A model generated the notes under the pieces. That model made no database searches and was not told the DNA's origin. It worked only from the letters and a program-made list of their open reading frames with translations. DNA of 11,352 bases from JBBSIG01 sp038232215. GTDB taxonomy: Bacteria > Actinomycetota > Thermoleophilia > Gaiellales > Gaiellaceae. The stretch spans positions 1 through 11,352 of the forward strand of contig JBBSIG010000073.1 of assembly GCA_038232215.1 (NCBI GenBank), given 5' to 3'. A program made the translations under genes and the position numbers. This document shows positions 1 through 5,968 of this stretch, in pieces. The first letter of the stretch is position 1. Each line of letters opens with the position of its first letter.

Positions 1-261
1 ACGCTCGCCACCGACTCCAGCACGCGCGTGCGCGAGAAGGGCGAGGCGTCGTCCGTCGACGCCCTGAAGGCGGGCGAGCGGGCGATGGTCTTCTCCATCG
101 GGGGCAAGGCGACCCTGATCCGCTGCGTGAAGGCCGCGAAGACCAAGTACCAGTCTGTTGCAAGGATGGCCCGTGCGCCGGGCCATCCTTGCTCTCTAGG
201 GTTCGGGGATGCGCGATCGGCTCGCCGGTCTGATGCGGGAGGTCTCCACGGCCGTCGTTGA
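1..261 (+). CDS. C-terminal part of a DUF5666-like protein (5' end outside window)
   Basis: The first frame is open from the window edge to a TGA at 259-261. Its first ~50 residues have the pattern seen in DUF5666-type small beta domains: a TDSSTRVREKG stretch, then SVDALKAGERAMVFS, then a short strand ending VKAAKTKYQ. Codons up to about position 153 are strongly G/C-ending; after that (tct gtt gca) they are not, and the frame passes straight through a 13-bp hairpin and 53 nt into the next gene. I infer the ancestral end was near 150-160 and that its stop has been lost, or that a base error has removed it. The function of DUF5666-like proteins is not known; many are exported, but the N-terminus needed to test this is outside the window. 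Confidence 0.5.
   Translation, partial: TLATDSSTRVREKGEASSVDALKAGERAMVFSIGGKATLIRCVKAAKTKYQSVARMARAPGHPCSLGFGDARSARRSDAGGLHGRR
160..192 (+). terminator. Perfect 13-bp hairpin between the first two genes
   Basis: GCAAGGATGGCCC (160-172) and GGGCCATCCTTGC (180-192) are exact inverted complements around a 7-nt loop. It sits where the first gene's coding character ends and 16 nt before the next ATG. No T-run follows, so it is a hairpin of terminator strength without the classical tail, as is common in high-GC actinobacteria. It could instead be a processing or leader structure for the 209 gene. Confidence 0.55.
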
Positions 262-499
262 GACGCCCGGCGAGCTCGACCGGGACCTGCGACGAAGAAT
301 CGCCGCCGGAGAGCCGGCGCCCGCCGAGCTCGCGACCTACGTGGAGAAGGTGCGGCGGCACGCCTACCGGGTCACCGACGCGGACGTCGATGCGCTCCGC
401 GCGCGCGGGCTCTCGGACGACGGGATCTTCGAGCTGACGCTCGCGGCCGCCCTCGGCGCCGCCCGCACGAGGCTCGAGCGAGGGCTCGAGGCCCTGTGA
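209..499 (+). CDS. Small CMD-like helical protein without cysteines, paired with the AhpD-like gene
   Basis: A 96-residue, all-helical-looking protein. The second half (YVEKVRRHAYRVTDADVDAL through GLSDDGIFELTLAAALGAA) resembles the C-terminal half of carboxymuconolactone decarboxylase/AhpD domains, where a GLSDDxIFEL segment is typical. It has no cysteine at all, so it cannot be a thiol peroxidase by itself. Its TGA (497-499) overlaps the GTG start (496-498) of the next gene, so the two are translationally coupled. I infer a partner or accessory subunit of the AhpD-like protein; AhpD-family enzymes work as oligomers. The ATG at 209 follows a modest AGGG site at 198-201. Function is otherwise unknown. 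Confidence 0.75.
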   Translation: MRDRLAGLMREVSTAVVETPGELDRDLRRRIAAGEPAPAELATYVEKVRRHAYRVTDADVDALRARGLSDDGIFELTLAAALGAARTRLERGLEAL

Positions 500-1038
500 G
501 ACTCGCGCAGGTCGAGCGCGCCCGCGAGCAGGGGCCGGACGTCGTCAAGGCGCTGACGTACCGGCCGGAGCTCTGGGGCAGTCCCTTCTCGGAGCTGCTG
601 CAGAGCGTCATGCGCGGCCCGTCGGACTGGACGGCGGGGGAGCGCGAGCTCTTTGCCGCCTTCGTCTCCGCGCAGAACCAGTGTCCTTTCTGAACGGGCT
701 CCCACCGCGCGGTCGCGTCGGAGGCGCTCGGTGAGGAGCTGGTGGACGCCGTGCTCGCCGACTGGCGAACGGCGCCGGTCGGCGAGGGGCTGCGCGAGAC
801 GCTCGGGCTCCTGCAGCGCGTCACCCTCCACCCCGACGAGGTGGCGCGCGACCACGTCGACCGAGTCCGCGCGGCCGGCGTCGGCGATGAGGCGATCGTC
901 GACGCGCTCTACGTCTGCGCCGCCTTCAACCTGATCGATCGGGTCGCGGACGCGCTCGGGTTCGAGGTACCGCCGGCCGAGTACTTCCGGGCGGTCGCCG
1001 CCGACTTCCTCCGGGAGGGCTACTCGCACGGCCTCTGA
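496..1038 (+). CDS. AhpD-like peroxidase-family protein, candidate selenoprotein (CxxU; TGA at 691-693)
   Basis: Read through the TGA at 691-693, this is a 180-residue AhpD/carboxymuconolactone decarboxylase family protein. It reads CPF-TGA-TGSHRAVA where relatives have CPxCxxxH. Residues E51, C63, position 66 (TGA) and H70 reproduce the spacing of the catalytic E118, C130, C133 and H137 of Mycobacterium tuberculosis AhpD, with the TGA at the attacking cysteine. The C-terminal half (GVGDEAIVDALYVCAAFNLI, then NLIDRVADALGFEVPP) is typical of peroxidase-related CMD proteins, and the frame keeps G/C-ending codons throughout. A bacterial SECIS-like stem-loop follows the TGA. Start is GTG 496, overlapping the upstream stop. 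Family role: reduction of peroxides or disulfides through the CxxC pair. Selenocysteine is inferred. The alternatives are a nonsense mutation or a sequencing error (TGC to TGA, one base). Other genes here end normally in TGA, so the code is not generally reassigned. Confidence 0.78.
699..723 (+). promoter_or_regulatory. Candidate bacterial SECIS element
   Basis: Just after the in-frame TGA, CTCC (699-702) can pair with GGAG (720-723), then after a small internal loop CGCG (706-709) pairs with CGCG (714-717), closing a 4-nt apical loop CGGU (710-713). A GG-U in the apical loop and a loop about 16-37 nt after the UGA are known features of bacterial SECIS elements bound by SelB; here the loop begins 17 nt after the TGA. 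The region is GC-rich, so some hairpin is expected by chance; an alternative ACC/GGU fold also exists. Confidence 0.5.
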
Positions 1039-1040
1039 TA

Positions 1041-1059
1041 TCGTTAACTTAGTTAACGA
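1041..1059. promoter_or_regulatory. Perfect palindrome, likely MarR operator
   Basis: TCGTTAAC (1041-1048) and GTTAACGA (1052-1059) are exact inverted repeats with a 3-nt TTA spacer, ending 1 nt before the MarR start codon. It is the most A/T-rich stretch in its neighbourhood. MarR dimers bind palindromes of this size, and marR-exporter operons are usually autoregulated, so binding here would block transcription or initiation of the marR-MFS pair. No clear Shine-Dalgarno fits between it and the ATG, so the transcript may be leaderless. Confidence 0.7.
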
Positions 1060-1060
1060 G

Positions 1061-1504
1061 ATGAGGACTACTACCGAGACACCCGACGCGGTCGCGGTCG
1101 CGAACCGCCTCCGTCCCGCGCTGCTCAAGCTCAACCGTCACCTCCGGCGCGAGGTGCACTCGCTCGGCGTCACCGGGGGTCAGGTGTCGCTGCTCGTCGC
1201 GATCCGGCAGACCCCCGGGATCGGAGTCGGCGAGCTCGCGTCGCGGGAGCGCATGTCCGCTCCCGGGATGTCCAAATACGTGGCCCGGCTGGAGTCGGCG
1301 GGGCTCGTCCAGCGCAGCGCCGGCGCCGACCGGCGGCGCTTCGGCCTCGCGCTCACGGAGGAGGGCGAGCGGGTGCTTCGCTCCGTCAAGTCTCGCCGCA
1401 CGGCCTGGCTCGCCTCGCGCCTGCGGGGGCTCTCGCCGGCCGAGCTGGAGGCGATCGACGCGGCCGTGGAGCCACTCGGGCGGCTGCTCGAGGAGGAGGC
1501 GTGA
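1061..1504 (+). CDS. MarR-family transcriptional regulator
   Basis: A 147-residue protein with MarR organisation: an N-terminal dimerisation helix (to ~35), a winged helix-turn-helix at about 38-100 with recognition helix around residues 66-79 (SAPGMSKYVARLESAG), and a wing containing GADRRRFGLALTEEG. A C-terminal dimerisation helix ends EEEA. It has no cysteine, so it is not an OhrR-type thiol sensor; a small-molecule ligand is more likely. It overlaps the MFS gene by 4 nt (GTGA), and a perfect palindrome lies directly at its start, so it most likely represses itself and the exporter. It could also affect the AhpD-like gene ending 22 nt upstream, but the palindrome lies downstream of that gene. 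Confidence 0.92.
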   Translation: MRTTTETPDAVAVANRLRPALLKLNRHLRREVHSLGVTGGQVSLLVAIRQTPGIGVGELASRERMSAPGMSKYVARLESAGLVQRSAGADRRRFGLALTEEGERVLRSVKSRRTAWLASRLRGLSPAELEAIDAAVEPLGRLLEEEA

Positions 1505-2757
1505 GGAGGACGTTCGCGAGTTTGCGGCTGCACCGGAACTACCGGCTCTTCTTCGGCGGCCAGGTGATCTCGGTCAGCGGCACCTGGATGCAGAACATCG
1601 CGCAGGTGTGGCTCGTCGTGCAGCTCACGCACTCGCCGCTCGCCCTCGGCGTTCTCGGCCTCTGCCGCTTCCTCCCCTTCACCCTCTTCGGCCTCGTGGG
1701 CGGCGCGCTCGTGGACCGGCTCGACTTCCGGCGCACGTTCATCGGCACCCAGGCCACGTCGATGACCATCTCCGGCGTGCTCGCGTTGCTCGCCCTCACC
1801 GGCCACGCGAGCGTCTGGCAGGTCGACGTGCTCGCCTTCCTGAACGGCACCGTACTCGTCCTCGACGCTCCCGCCCGGCAGTCGCTCACCTACCAGATGG
1901 TGGGCCGCGCCGAGCTGCCGAACGCGGTCGCGCTCAACTCGAGCATCTTCAACGCCTCCCGCATCGTAGGCCCGGCGCTCGGCGGGATCGTGATCGCGAC
2001 GGCTGGCGTGGGCTGGTGCTTCGCGCTGAACGCCGTCAGCTTCCTCGCGGTGCTCGCGAGCGCACTCCTGATGCGGGCCGACGAGCTCCTCCCCGTCGAG
2101 CGCGACGACCACCGCTCGAGCGTCGTCTCGGGCATCCGCGAGGGTCTCGCGTTCGTACGGCGCACGCCCCGGATCGCGGCGGTGCTGACGATGCTGATCG
2201 TAATGGCGACCCTGTCCTTCAACTTCAACGTCCTGCTGGCCGTCCTCGCCGCCCAGACGCTCGACGCGGGGCCCCGCACGTTCGGGATCCTGTCCGCCTG
2301 CTTCGGCGCCGGCGCGCTCGCGGGCGCGCTCGCCTCGGCCTCGGTCGGCCGTGCGAGCTGGCGCTCGCTCGTCCTCGGAGCCGCCGGGTTCGGCTCGTTC
2401 CTGCTGCTCCTCGCTCTCTCGCGCTCCGTCCTCGTCTGCGGCGCCCTGCTCGTGGCCGCCGGCATCTGCTTCACCCTCTACACCTCGAACAGCAACTCCA
2501 CCGTGCAGCTCAGCGTTCCCGATCGGCTGCGCGGGCGCGTGATGGGCCTCTACTACTACGCCTGGGCAGGAACGGGACCGGGGGGGAATCTCCTCGCCGG
2601 CTGGCTCGCGGCGCGCGGCGGCACACAGCTCGCGTTCGCGGTGGCGGGCGGGAGCGCGCTCGGCAGGGCCGCGCTCGGGGCGGCGCTCGGCGCGCGGCCC
2701 CGGTCCGGCGAGCCGTGGACGCAGAGCGCGCCCGACCGGCGGCCGCGCCCGGTGTAG
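1501..2757 (+). CDS. MFS exporter of the EntS/MFS_3 type
   Basis: A 418-residue, multi-pass membrane protein. The opening RLHRNYRLFFGGQVISVSG followed by TWMQNIAQVWLVVQLT is the hallmark N-terminus of the MFS_3/EntS-like exporter group. The loop after TM2 carries a short form of the MFS loop motif (GGALVDRLDFRRTF), and the second half has a matching DRLRGRVMGLYYYAW segment. About 10-12 membrane spans are visible. Start is GTG 1501, overlapping the marR stop and preceded by GAGGAGGAGG. Family members export siderophores, drugs or other small molecules; substrate is unknown here. Control by the adjacent MarR is inferred. The final ~35 residues are charged and Pro/Arg-rich, a likely cytoplasmic tail. 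Confidence 0.9.
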   Translation: MRRTFASLRLHRNYRLFFGGQVISVSGTWMQNIAQVWLVVQLTHSPLALGVLGLCRFLPFTLFGLVGGALVDRLDFRRTFIGTQATSMTISGVLALLALTGHASVWQVDVLAFLNGTVLVLDAPARQSLTYQMVGRAELPNAVALNSSIFNASRIVGPALGGIVIATAGVGWCFALNAVSFLAVLASALLMRADELLPVERDDHRSSVVSGIREGLAFVRRTPRIAAVLTMLIVMATLSFNFNVLLAVLAAQTLDAGPRTFGILSACFGAGALAGALASASVGRASWRSLVLGAAGFGSFLLLLALSRSVLVCGALLVAAGICFTLYTSNSNSTVQLSVPDRLRGRVMGLYYYAWAGTGPGGNLLAGWLAARGGTQLAFAVAGGSALGRAALGAALGARPRSGEPWTQSAPDRRPRPV

Positions 2758-2765
2758 ACGGATCG

Positions 2766-2781
2766 AGCGCCTTCGGGCGCT
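2766..2781. terminator. UUCG-capped hairpin between convergent genes
   Basis: AGCGCC (2766-2771), loop TTCG, GGCGCT (2776-2781). The C(UUCG)G tetraloop is exceptionally stable. It lies 8 nt after the MFS stop and overlaps the stop codon of the convergent methylase gene, so it may end transcripts from both sides. There is no T-run. Confidence 0.5.
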
Positions 2782-3544
2782 ATCGCCCGCCCCTCGGCGT
2801 GTCTGCCAGCCGGTAGAGCGCCGCCCACTGGCGCGGGCAGAGGTCGCGCGCCCGCGCCCGCGGGTCGAATCCGAGCTCGAGCGCGAGGCGTTTGAGCGTT
2901 CGCGGCGGGAACAGGGTGCGCGGGCCGCTCGCGAAGCCGCGGCGCACGAAGTCGGCGTAGCGGTCCGCGTGCTCCGACGGCACGAGCGGCGCCTCACGCC
3001 TGACCGTCCTCAGCACCGCGGCGTGGACGGCCGGCGGCGGCGCGAACACGCAGGGCGGCAGCCGGCGGACGACCCCGAGCTCGTGCCAGGCGCCCCAGAG
3101 AACGCCGAGGACCGTGCTCGGCCAGATCGCGGCGCGCTTGCACGCGAGCTCCCACTGGACGATCACGTCGGCCCGGCGGAGCGGGACGTCCGGGCTCAGC
3201 AGCCGGCGGAGCAGCTCCGTCGTCGAGCCGAACGGCAGGTTGGCGACGACCGAGAACGGCTCGCGCGGGAAGGGCAGGGAGAGCGCGTCCACCTCCAGCA
3301 CCCGCACACCGGCCAGCCGCCGCAGGCTCGCCGTCAGCCCAGGGTCGATCTCGACGGCGATCACCCGAGCACCCCGGAGCGCGAGCTGCGAGGTCAGCGC
3401 GCCGGTGCCCGCTCCGATGTCGAGCACGAGCTCGCCCGGCGCGACGCCGGCCGAGCGGACGAGCTCCGCCGCGAGCGCGCTACTGCGGAGGAAGTGCTGA
3501 TCGCGACCGCCGCTGCGCGACTGCCGTCGCCCACGCTCGGCCAC
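2780..3544 (-). CDS. erm: Erm-type rRNA adenine N6-methyltransferase
   Basis: A 254-residue Rossmann methyltransferase of the KsgA/Erm superfamily. Visible are QHFLR at 16-20, motif I (LDIGAGTGAL, 41-50), motif II (VEIDP, 64-68), DALSLPFP (86-93), and the catalytic NLPF (102-105). Regions after motif IV (IVQWELACKRA, WPSTVLGVLW, then RRLPPCVFAPPPAV) look more like Erm than KsgA. Erm enzymes methylate A2058 of 23S rRNA and give macrolide-lincosamide-streptogramin B resistance, typically intrinsic in soil actinobacteria. Start is GTG at 3544; an in-frame stop 16 nt further upstream rules out a longer form, and there is no obvious ribosome site. It follows the AAA+ gene by 49 nt on the same strand. 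The rRNA target is inferred; a housekeeping RsmA role is less likely. Confidence 0.82.
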   Translation of the reverse strand: MAERGRRQSRSGGRDQHFLRSSALAAELVRSAGVAPGELVLDIGAGTGALTSQLALRGARVIAVEIDPGLTASLRRLAGVRVLEVDALSLPFPREPFSVVANLPFGSTTELLRRLLSPDVPLRRADVIVQWELACKRAAIWPSTVLGVLWGAWHELGVVRRLPPCVFAPPPAVHAAVLRTVRREAPLVPSEHADRYADFVRRGFASGPRTLFPPRTLKRLALELGFDPRARARDLCPRQWAALYRLADTPRGGR

Positions 3545-3563
3545 GGAAGACCACGGTCGTCAT

Positions 3564-3586
3564 GGCCCGGAGTGTACCTCCGGGCC
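3564..3586 (-). promoter_or_regulatory. 9-bp hairpin between AAA+ gene and erm: terminator or erm leader
   Basis: GGCCCGGAG (3564-3572) and CTCCGGGCC (3578-3586) are perfect complements around TGTAC. On the minus strand it starts 7 nt after the AAA+ gene's stop and ends 19 nt before the erm GTG. One arm holds a GGAG that would be hidden in the folded state, and an ATG (3563) directly follows the stem. No T-run is present. It may end the upstream transcript or act in translational control of erm. Confidence 0.5.
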
Positions 3587-3593
3587 CGTGTCC

Positions 3594-4625
3594 CTACGAA
3601 ACGCGGCGGCGTCGACGGAAGAACTGCCTGGGCTCGTCGCCCTCCGGCTCCTCGCCGAGCCCGCGCGTGGCCGCGAGGACGTCCTCCGGCTGCAGCCGCA
3701 TCAGCTCGACGGCGTCGAGGTCGTCGAGCTCGGTGTCGCGCGCACCCGCGAGCCGCAGCGCCTGCGTGTTCAGCGACTGCTCGAAGATCGTCCGTGCATA
3801 GCGCGCGTTCCCGAAGCCCTCGCCGCGCTTGGCGCCCTCGAAGATCTCCCGCAGCGCCTCCTCCGCACCCTCGCCGAGCGTGTACTCGTTCTCGCGCGCG
3901 AACTTCTGCGTGATCCGGAGCAGCTCCGCGGTCGAGTAGTCCGGGAAGACGATCTCGCGCGAGAAGCGCGAGCGCAGGCCCGGATTCGAGTCGAGGAAGC
4001 GGTGCATCAGGCGCGGGTAGCCGGCGACGATCACGATCAGCCGGTGGCGGTAGTCCTCCATCCGCTTGAGGAGCGTCTCGACCGCCTCGGGGCCGAAGTC
4101 GAGCCGCTCGCCCTCGGGCGCGAGCGCGTACGCCTCGTCGATGAAGAGCACCCCGTCGAGCGCCCGCCTGATCGCGCGATCGGTCTTGATCGCGGTCGTG
4201 CCGACGTACTGGCCGACAAGGCCGGCACGATCGACCTCCACCAGGTGGCCCCGCTTCAGGAGGCCCATCGAGCGGTACATCTGTGCCAGCAGGCGCGCCA
4301 CCGTCGTCTTCCCCGTGCCGGGGTTGCCGAGGAAGACGAGGTGCTGGGACGTCGCCACCTCGGGCAGGCCGTGCTCCTGGCGCTTCGCCTGGACGCGGAG
4401 GAAGGCCACGAGCGCGTGCACCTGGCTCTTGACCGTGGTCAGCCCCTCGAGCGAGTCGAGCTCGGCCTGGAGGTCGTCGAGGCTCCGCACGGCCTCCGGC
4501 TTCCTGCGGGAGTCGAGCTGCTCCGAGATCCACTCCCCGGCCGGCTCGGTGGCCGCGTTCTTGCGGAGCTGGTCGCCGAGCATCCTCAGGCCGCGACCGA
4601 CGTCCTCGAGCGGATTGTGGGGCAT
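3594..4625 (-). CDS. CbbX/SpoVK-like AAA+ ATPase
   Basis: A 343-residue AAA+ protein of the CbxX/CfqX (CbbX, SpoVK, EccA C-domain) family. After a ~60-residue helical N-terminus come Walker A GNPGTGKT (100-107), GLVGQYVG (135-142), a typical pore-side segment of this family, Walker B VLFIDEAYAL (159-168), sensor 1 region IVIVAGYP, an arginine-finger segment NPGLRSRF (214-221), and GNARYAR (272-278) near sensor 2. The end is Arg-rich. I place the start at the ATG at 4625 because the upstream extension to 4709 has no family character and runs into the divergent promoter region. Relatives remodel protein complexes (Rubisco in CbbX, type VII secretion in EccA), but no Rubisco or ESX gene is visible here, so the client is unknown. 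Confidence 0.88.
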   Translation of the reverse strand: MPHNPLEDVGRGLRMLGDQLRKNAATEPAGEWISEQLDSRRKPEAVRSLDDLQAELDSLEGLTTVKSQVHALVAFLRVQAKRQEHGLPEVATSQHLVFLGNPGTGKTTVARLLAQMYRSMGLLKRGHLVEVDRAGLVGQYVGTTAIKTDRAIRRALDGVLFIDEAYALAPEGERLDFGPEAVETLLKRMEDYRHRLIVIVAGYPRLMHRFLDSNPGLRSRFSREIVFPDYSTAELLRITQKFARENEYTLGEGAEEALREIFEGAKRGEGFGNARYARTIFEQSLNTQALRLAGARDTELDDLDAVELMRLQPEDVLAATRGLGEEPEGDEPRQFFRRRRRVS

Positions 4626-4735
4626 GGACGCACTCTGCCACGCGCGGCCGGCCACTAACCACCGCCGCTCGTTCACGTCTTTGACAATTGCCGCGCGGGA
4701 GGTCAGCATCCGGGAGCGCCCAGAAAGGGGACGGC
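4626..4735. promoter_or_regulatory. Divergent promoter region; TTGACA box and SD for the ABC operon
   Basis: This 110-nt gap separates the AAA+ gene (-) from the transporter operon (+). On the + strand TTGACA (4681-4686) is an exact -35 consensus; 17 nt later CAGCAT (4704-4709) is a weak -10 match, placing a start site ~20 nt before the ATPase start. AAAGGGG (4724-4730) is a good ribosome site 5 nt before the TTG at 4736. No clear regulator palindrome is visible. Confidence 0.4.
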
Positions 4736-5968
4736 TTGGCTGAGGTGACGTTCGACCAGGTGGCCAAGATCTATGCGGACGGCACCCGAGCCGTGTCCGA
4801 CATGGATCTGGAGATCCGAGACGGCGAGTTCATGGTGCTCGTGGGCCCCTCCGGCTGCGGGAAGACGACCGCGCTGCGGATGGTCGCGGGCCTCGAGGAG
4901 ATCTCCGAGGGGCGCCTCAGCATCGGCGACCGCGTCGTCAACCACGTCCCTTCGCGCGACCGCGACATCGCCATGGTCTTCCAGAGCTACGCGCTCTACC
5001 CGCATCTCTCCGTCTACGAGAACATCGCCTTTGGCCTGAAGCTGAAGAAGATGCCGAAGGCGGAGATCGACAAGCGCGTCATGGACGCGAGCCGGATTCT
5101 CGGGCTCGAGCCCTTCCTGAAGCGAAAGCCCCGGGCGCTCTCGGGCGGCCAGCGCCAGCGGGTCGCGATGGGGCGGGCGATCGTCCGCCAGCCGCAGGCG
5201 TTCCTGATGGACGAGCCGCTCTCGAACCTCGACGCCAAGCTCCGCGTCCAGATGCGCGCCGAGATCAGCGGCCTCCAGCATGACCTCGGCGTGACGACGA
5301 TCTACGTGACCCACGACCAGATCGAGGCCATGACGATGGGCGATCGGGTCGCCGTGATGCGAAAGGGCGAGCTGCAGCAGGTCGCCTCGCCGCAGGAGCT
5401 CTACGACCGGCCCGTCAACCTGTTCGTCGGAGGCTTCATCGGCAGCCCGGCCATGAACATGGTCGAGGCGACCCTCGAGCGGGCGAACGGCTCACTCGCC
5501 GCGGTGGCCGGGAGCCAGCGCGTCGCGCTCGGCGAGGAGACGCTCTCCACGCGGCCGGCCCTCCAGAGCTACGAGGGGCGAGAGGTCGTGCTCGGCATCC
5601 GGCCGGAGGATCTCGAGGACGCGGTGCTCGCGGACGAAACGCCTCCCGACCGCCGGCTGCACGGCAAGGTCGAGCTGCGAGAGGCGCTCGGCTCCGAGAT
5701 CATGGTCCACTTCTCCGTCGACGCCCGGCCGGCCGTGACCGACGACGTCCGCGAGCTCGCACGGGACGTGGGCGACGACCGCGCCGTGGAGGAGCTCGAC
5801 GAGGGACAGCACACGACCATGATCGGGCGGTTCGGCGCCCGCTCGGGCGTCCGCGAGCGGGAGGCCGTCGAAGTGGCGGTCGAGACGCGGGCGCTGCACT
5901 TCTTCGACCCCGAGACAGGCCTCGGGATCTACGACCAAGCACCGCAAACGAAAGGAGTCGCAGTATGA
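4736..5968 (+). CDS. CUT1-type sugar ABC importer ATPase (MalK/UgpC/MsiK-like)
   Basis: A 410-residue ATPase that powers a carbohydrate importer at the inner face of the membrane. Visible: Walker A GPSGCGKTT (37-45), Q-loop FQSYALYPHL, signature LSGGQ (135-139), Walker B FLMDEP (156-161) with D-loop SNLD, H-loop histidine at 193, then a ~170-residue C-terminal regulatory part with TOBE-type strands (VVLGIRPEDLE, GRFGAR), as in MalK/UgpC rather than amino-acid ATPases. I chose the TTG at 4736 because AAAGGGG lies 5 nt upstream and MAEVTF is the usual family N-terminus; the ORF could open at 4688, but that would remove the ribosome site. Its TGA overlaps the next ATG (ATGA). It heads the importer operon. 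Actinobacteria sometimes share one such ATPase among several importers; here a dedicated copy is present. Confidence 0.94.
   Translation: MAEVTFDQVAKIYADGTRAVSDMDLEIRDGEFMVLVGPSGCGKTTALRMVAGLEEISEGRLSIGDRVVNHVPSRDRDIAMVFQSYALYPHLSVYENIAFGLKLKKMPKAEIDKRVMDASRILGLEPFLKRKPRALSGGQRQRVAMGRAIVRQPQAFLMDEPLSNLDAKLRVQMRAEISGLQHDLGVTTIYVTHDQIEAMTMGDRVAVMRKGELQQVASPQELYDRPVNLFVGGFIGSPAMNMVEATLERANGSLAAVAGSQRVALGEETLSTRPALQSYEGREVVLGIRPEDLEDAVLADETPPDRRLHGKVELREALGSEIMVHFSVDARPAVTDDVRELARDVGDDRAVEELDEGQHTTMIGRFGARSGVREREAVEVAVETRALHFFDPETGLGIYDQAPQTKGVAV

Noticed and set aside
653..934. Separate ORF pairs (496-693 and 742-1038) as two independent genes
   Set aside because: Together they make one uninterrupted AhpD-like protein in a single frame divided only by the TGA at 691; the overlapping 653-934 frame has Arg/Ser-rich shadow composition.
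1180..2997. 605-codon open frame on the minus strand opposite marR/MFS
   Set aside because: It is Arg/Glu/Ala-rich with no domain motif and lies antisense to two clear genes; long antisense frames are expected at this GC content.
4626..4709. 28-residue N-terminal extension of the AAA+ ATPase
   Set aside because: It covers the divergent promoter (TTGACA on the other strand) and has no family similarity; the ATG at 4625 begins the recognisable protein.
4688..4735. Earlier TTG start for the ABC ATPase
   Set aside because: The TTG at 4736 has AAAGGGG at the correct distance and gives the family's usual N-terminus.
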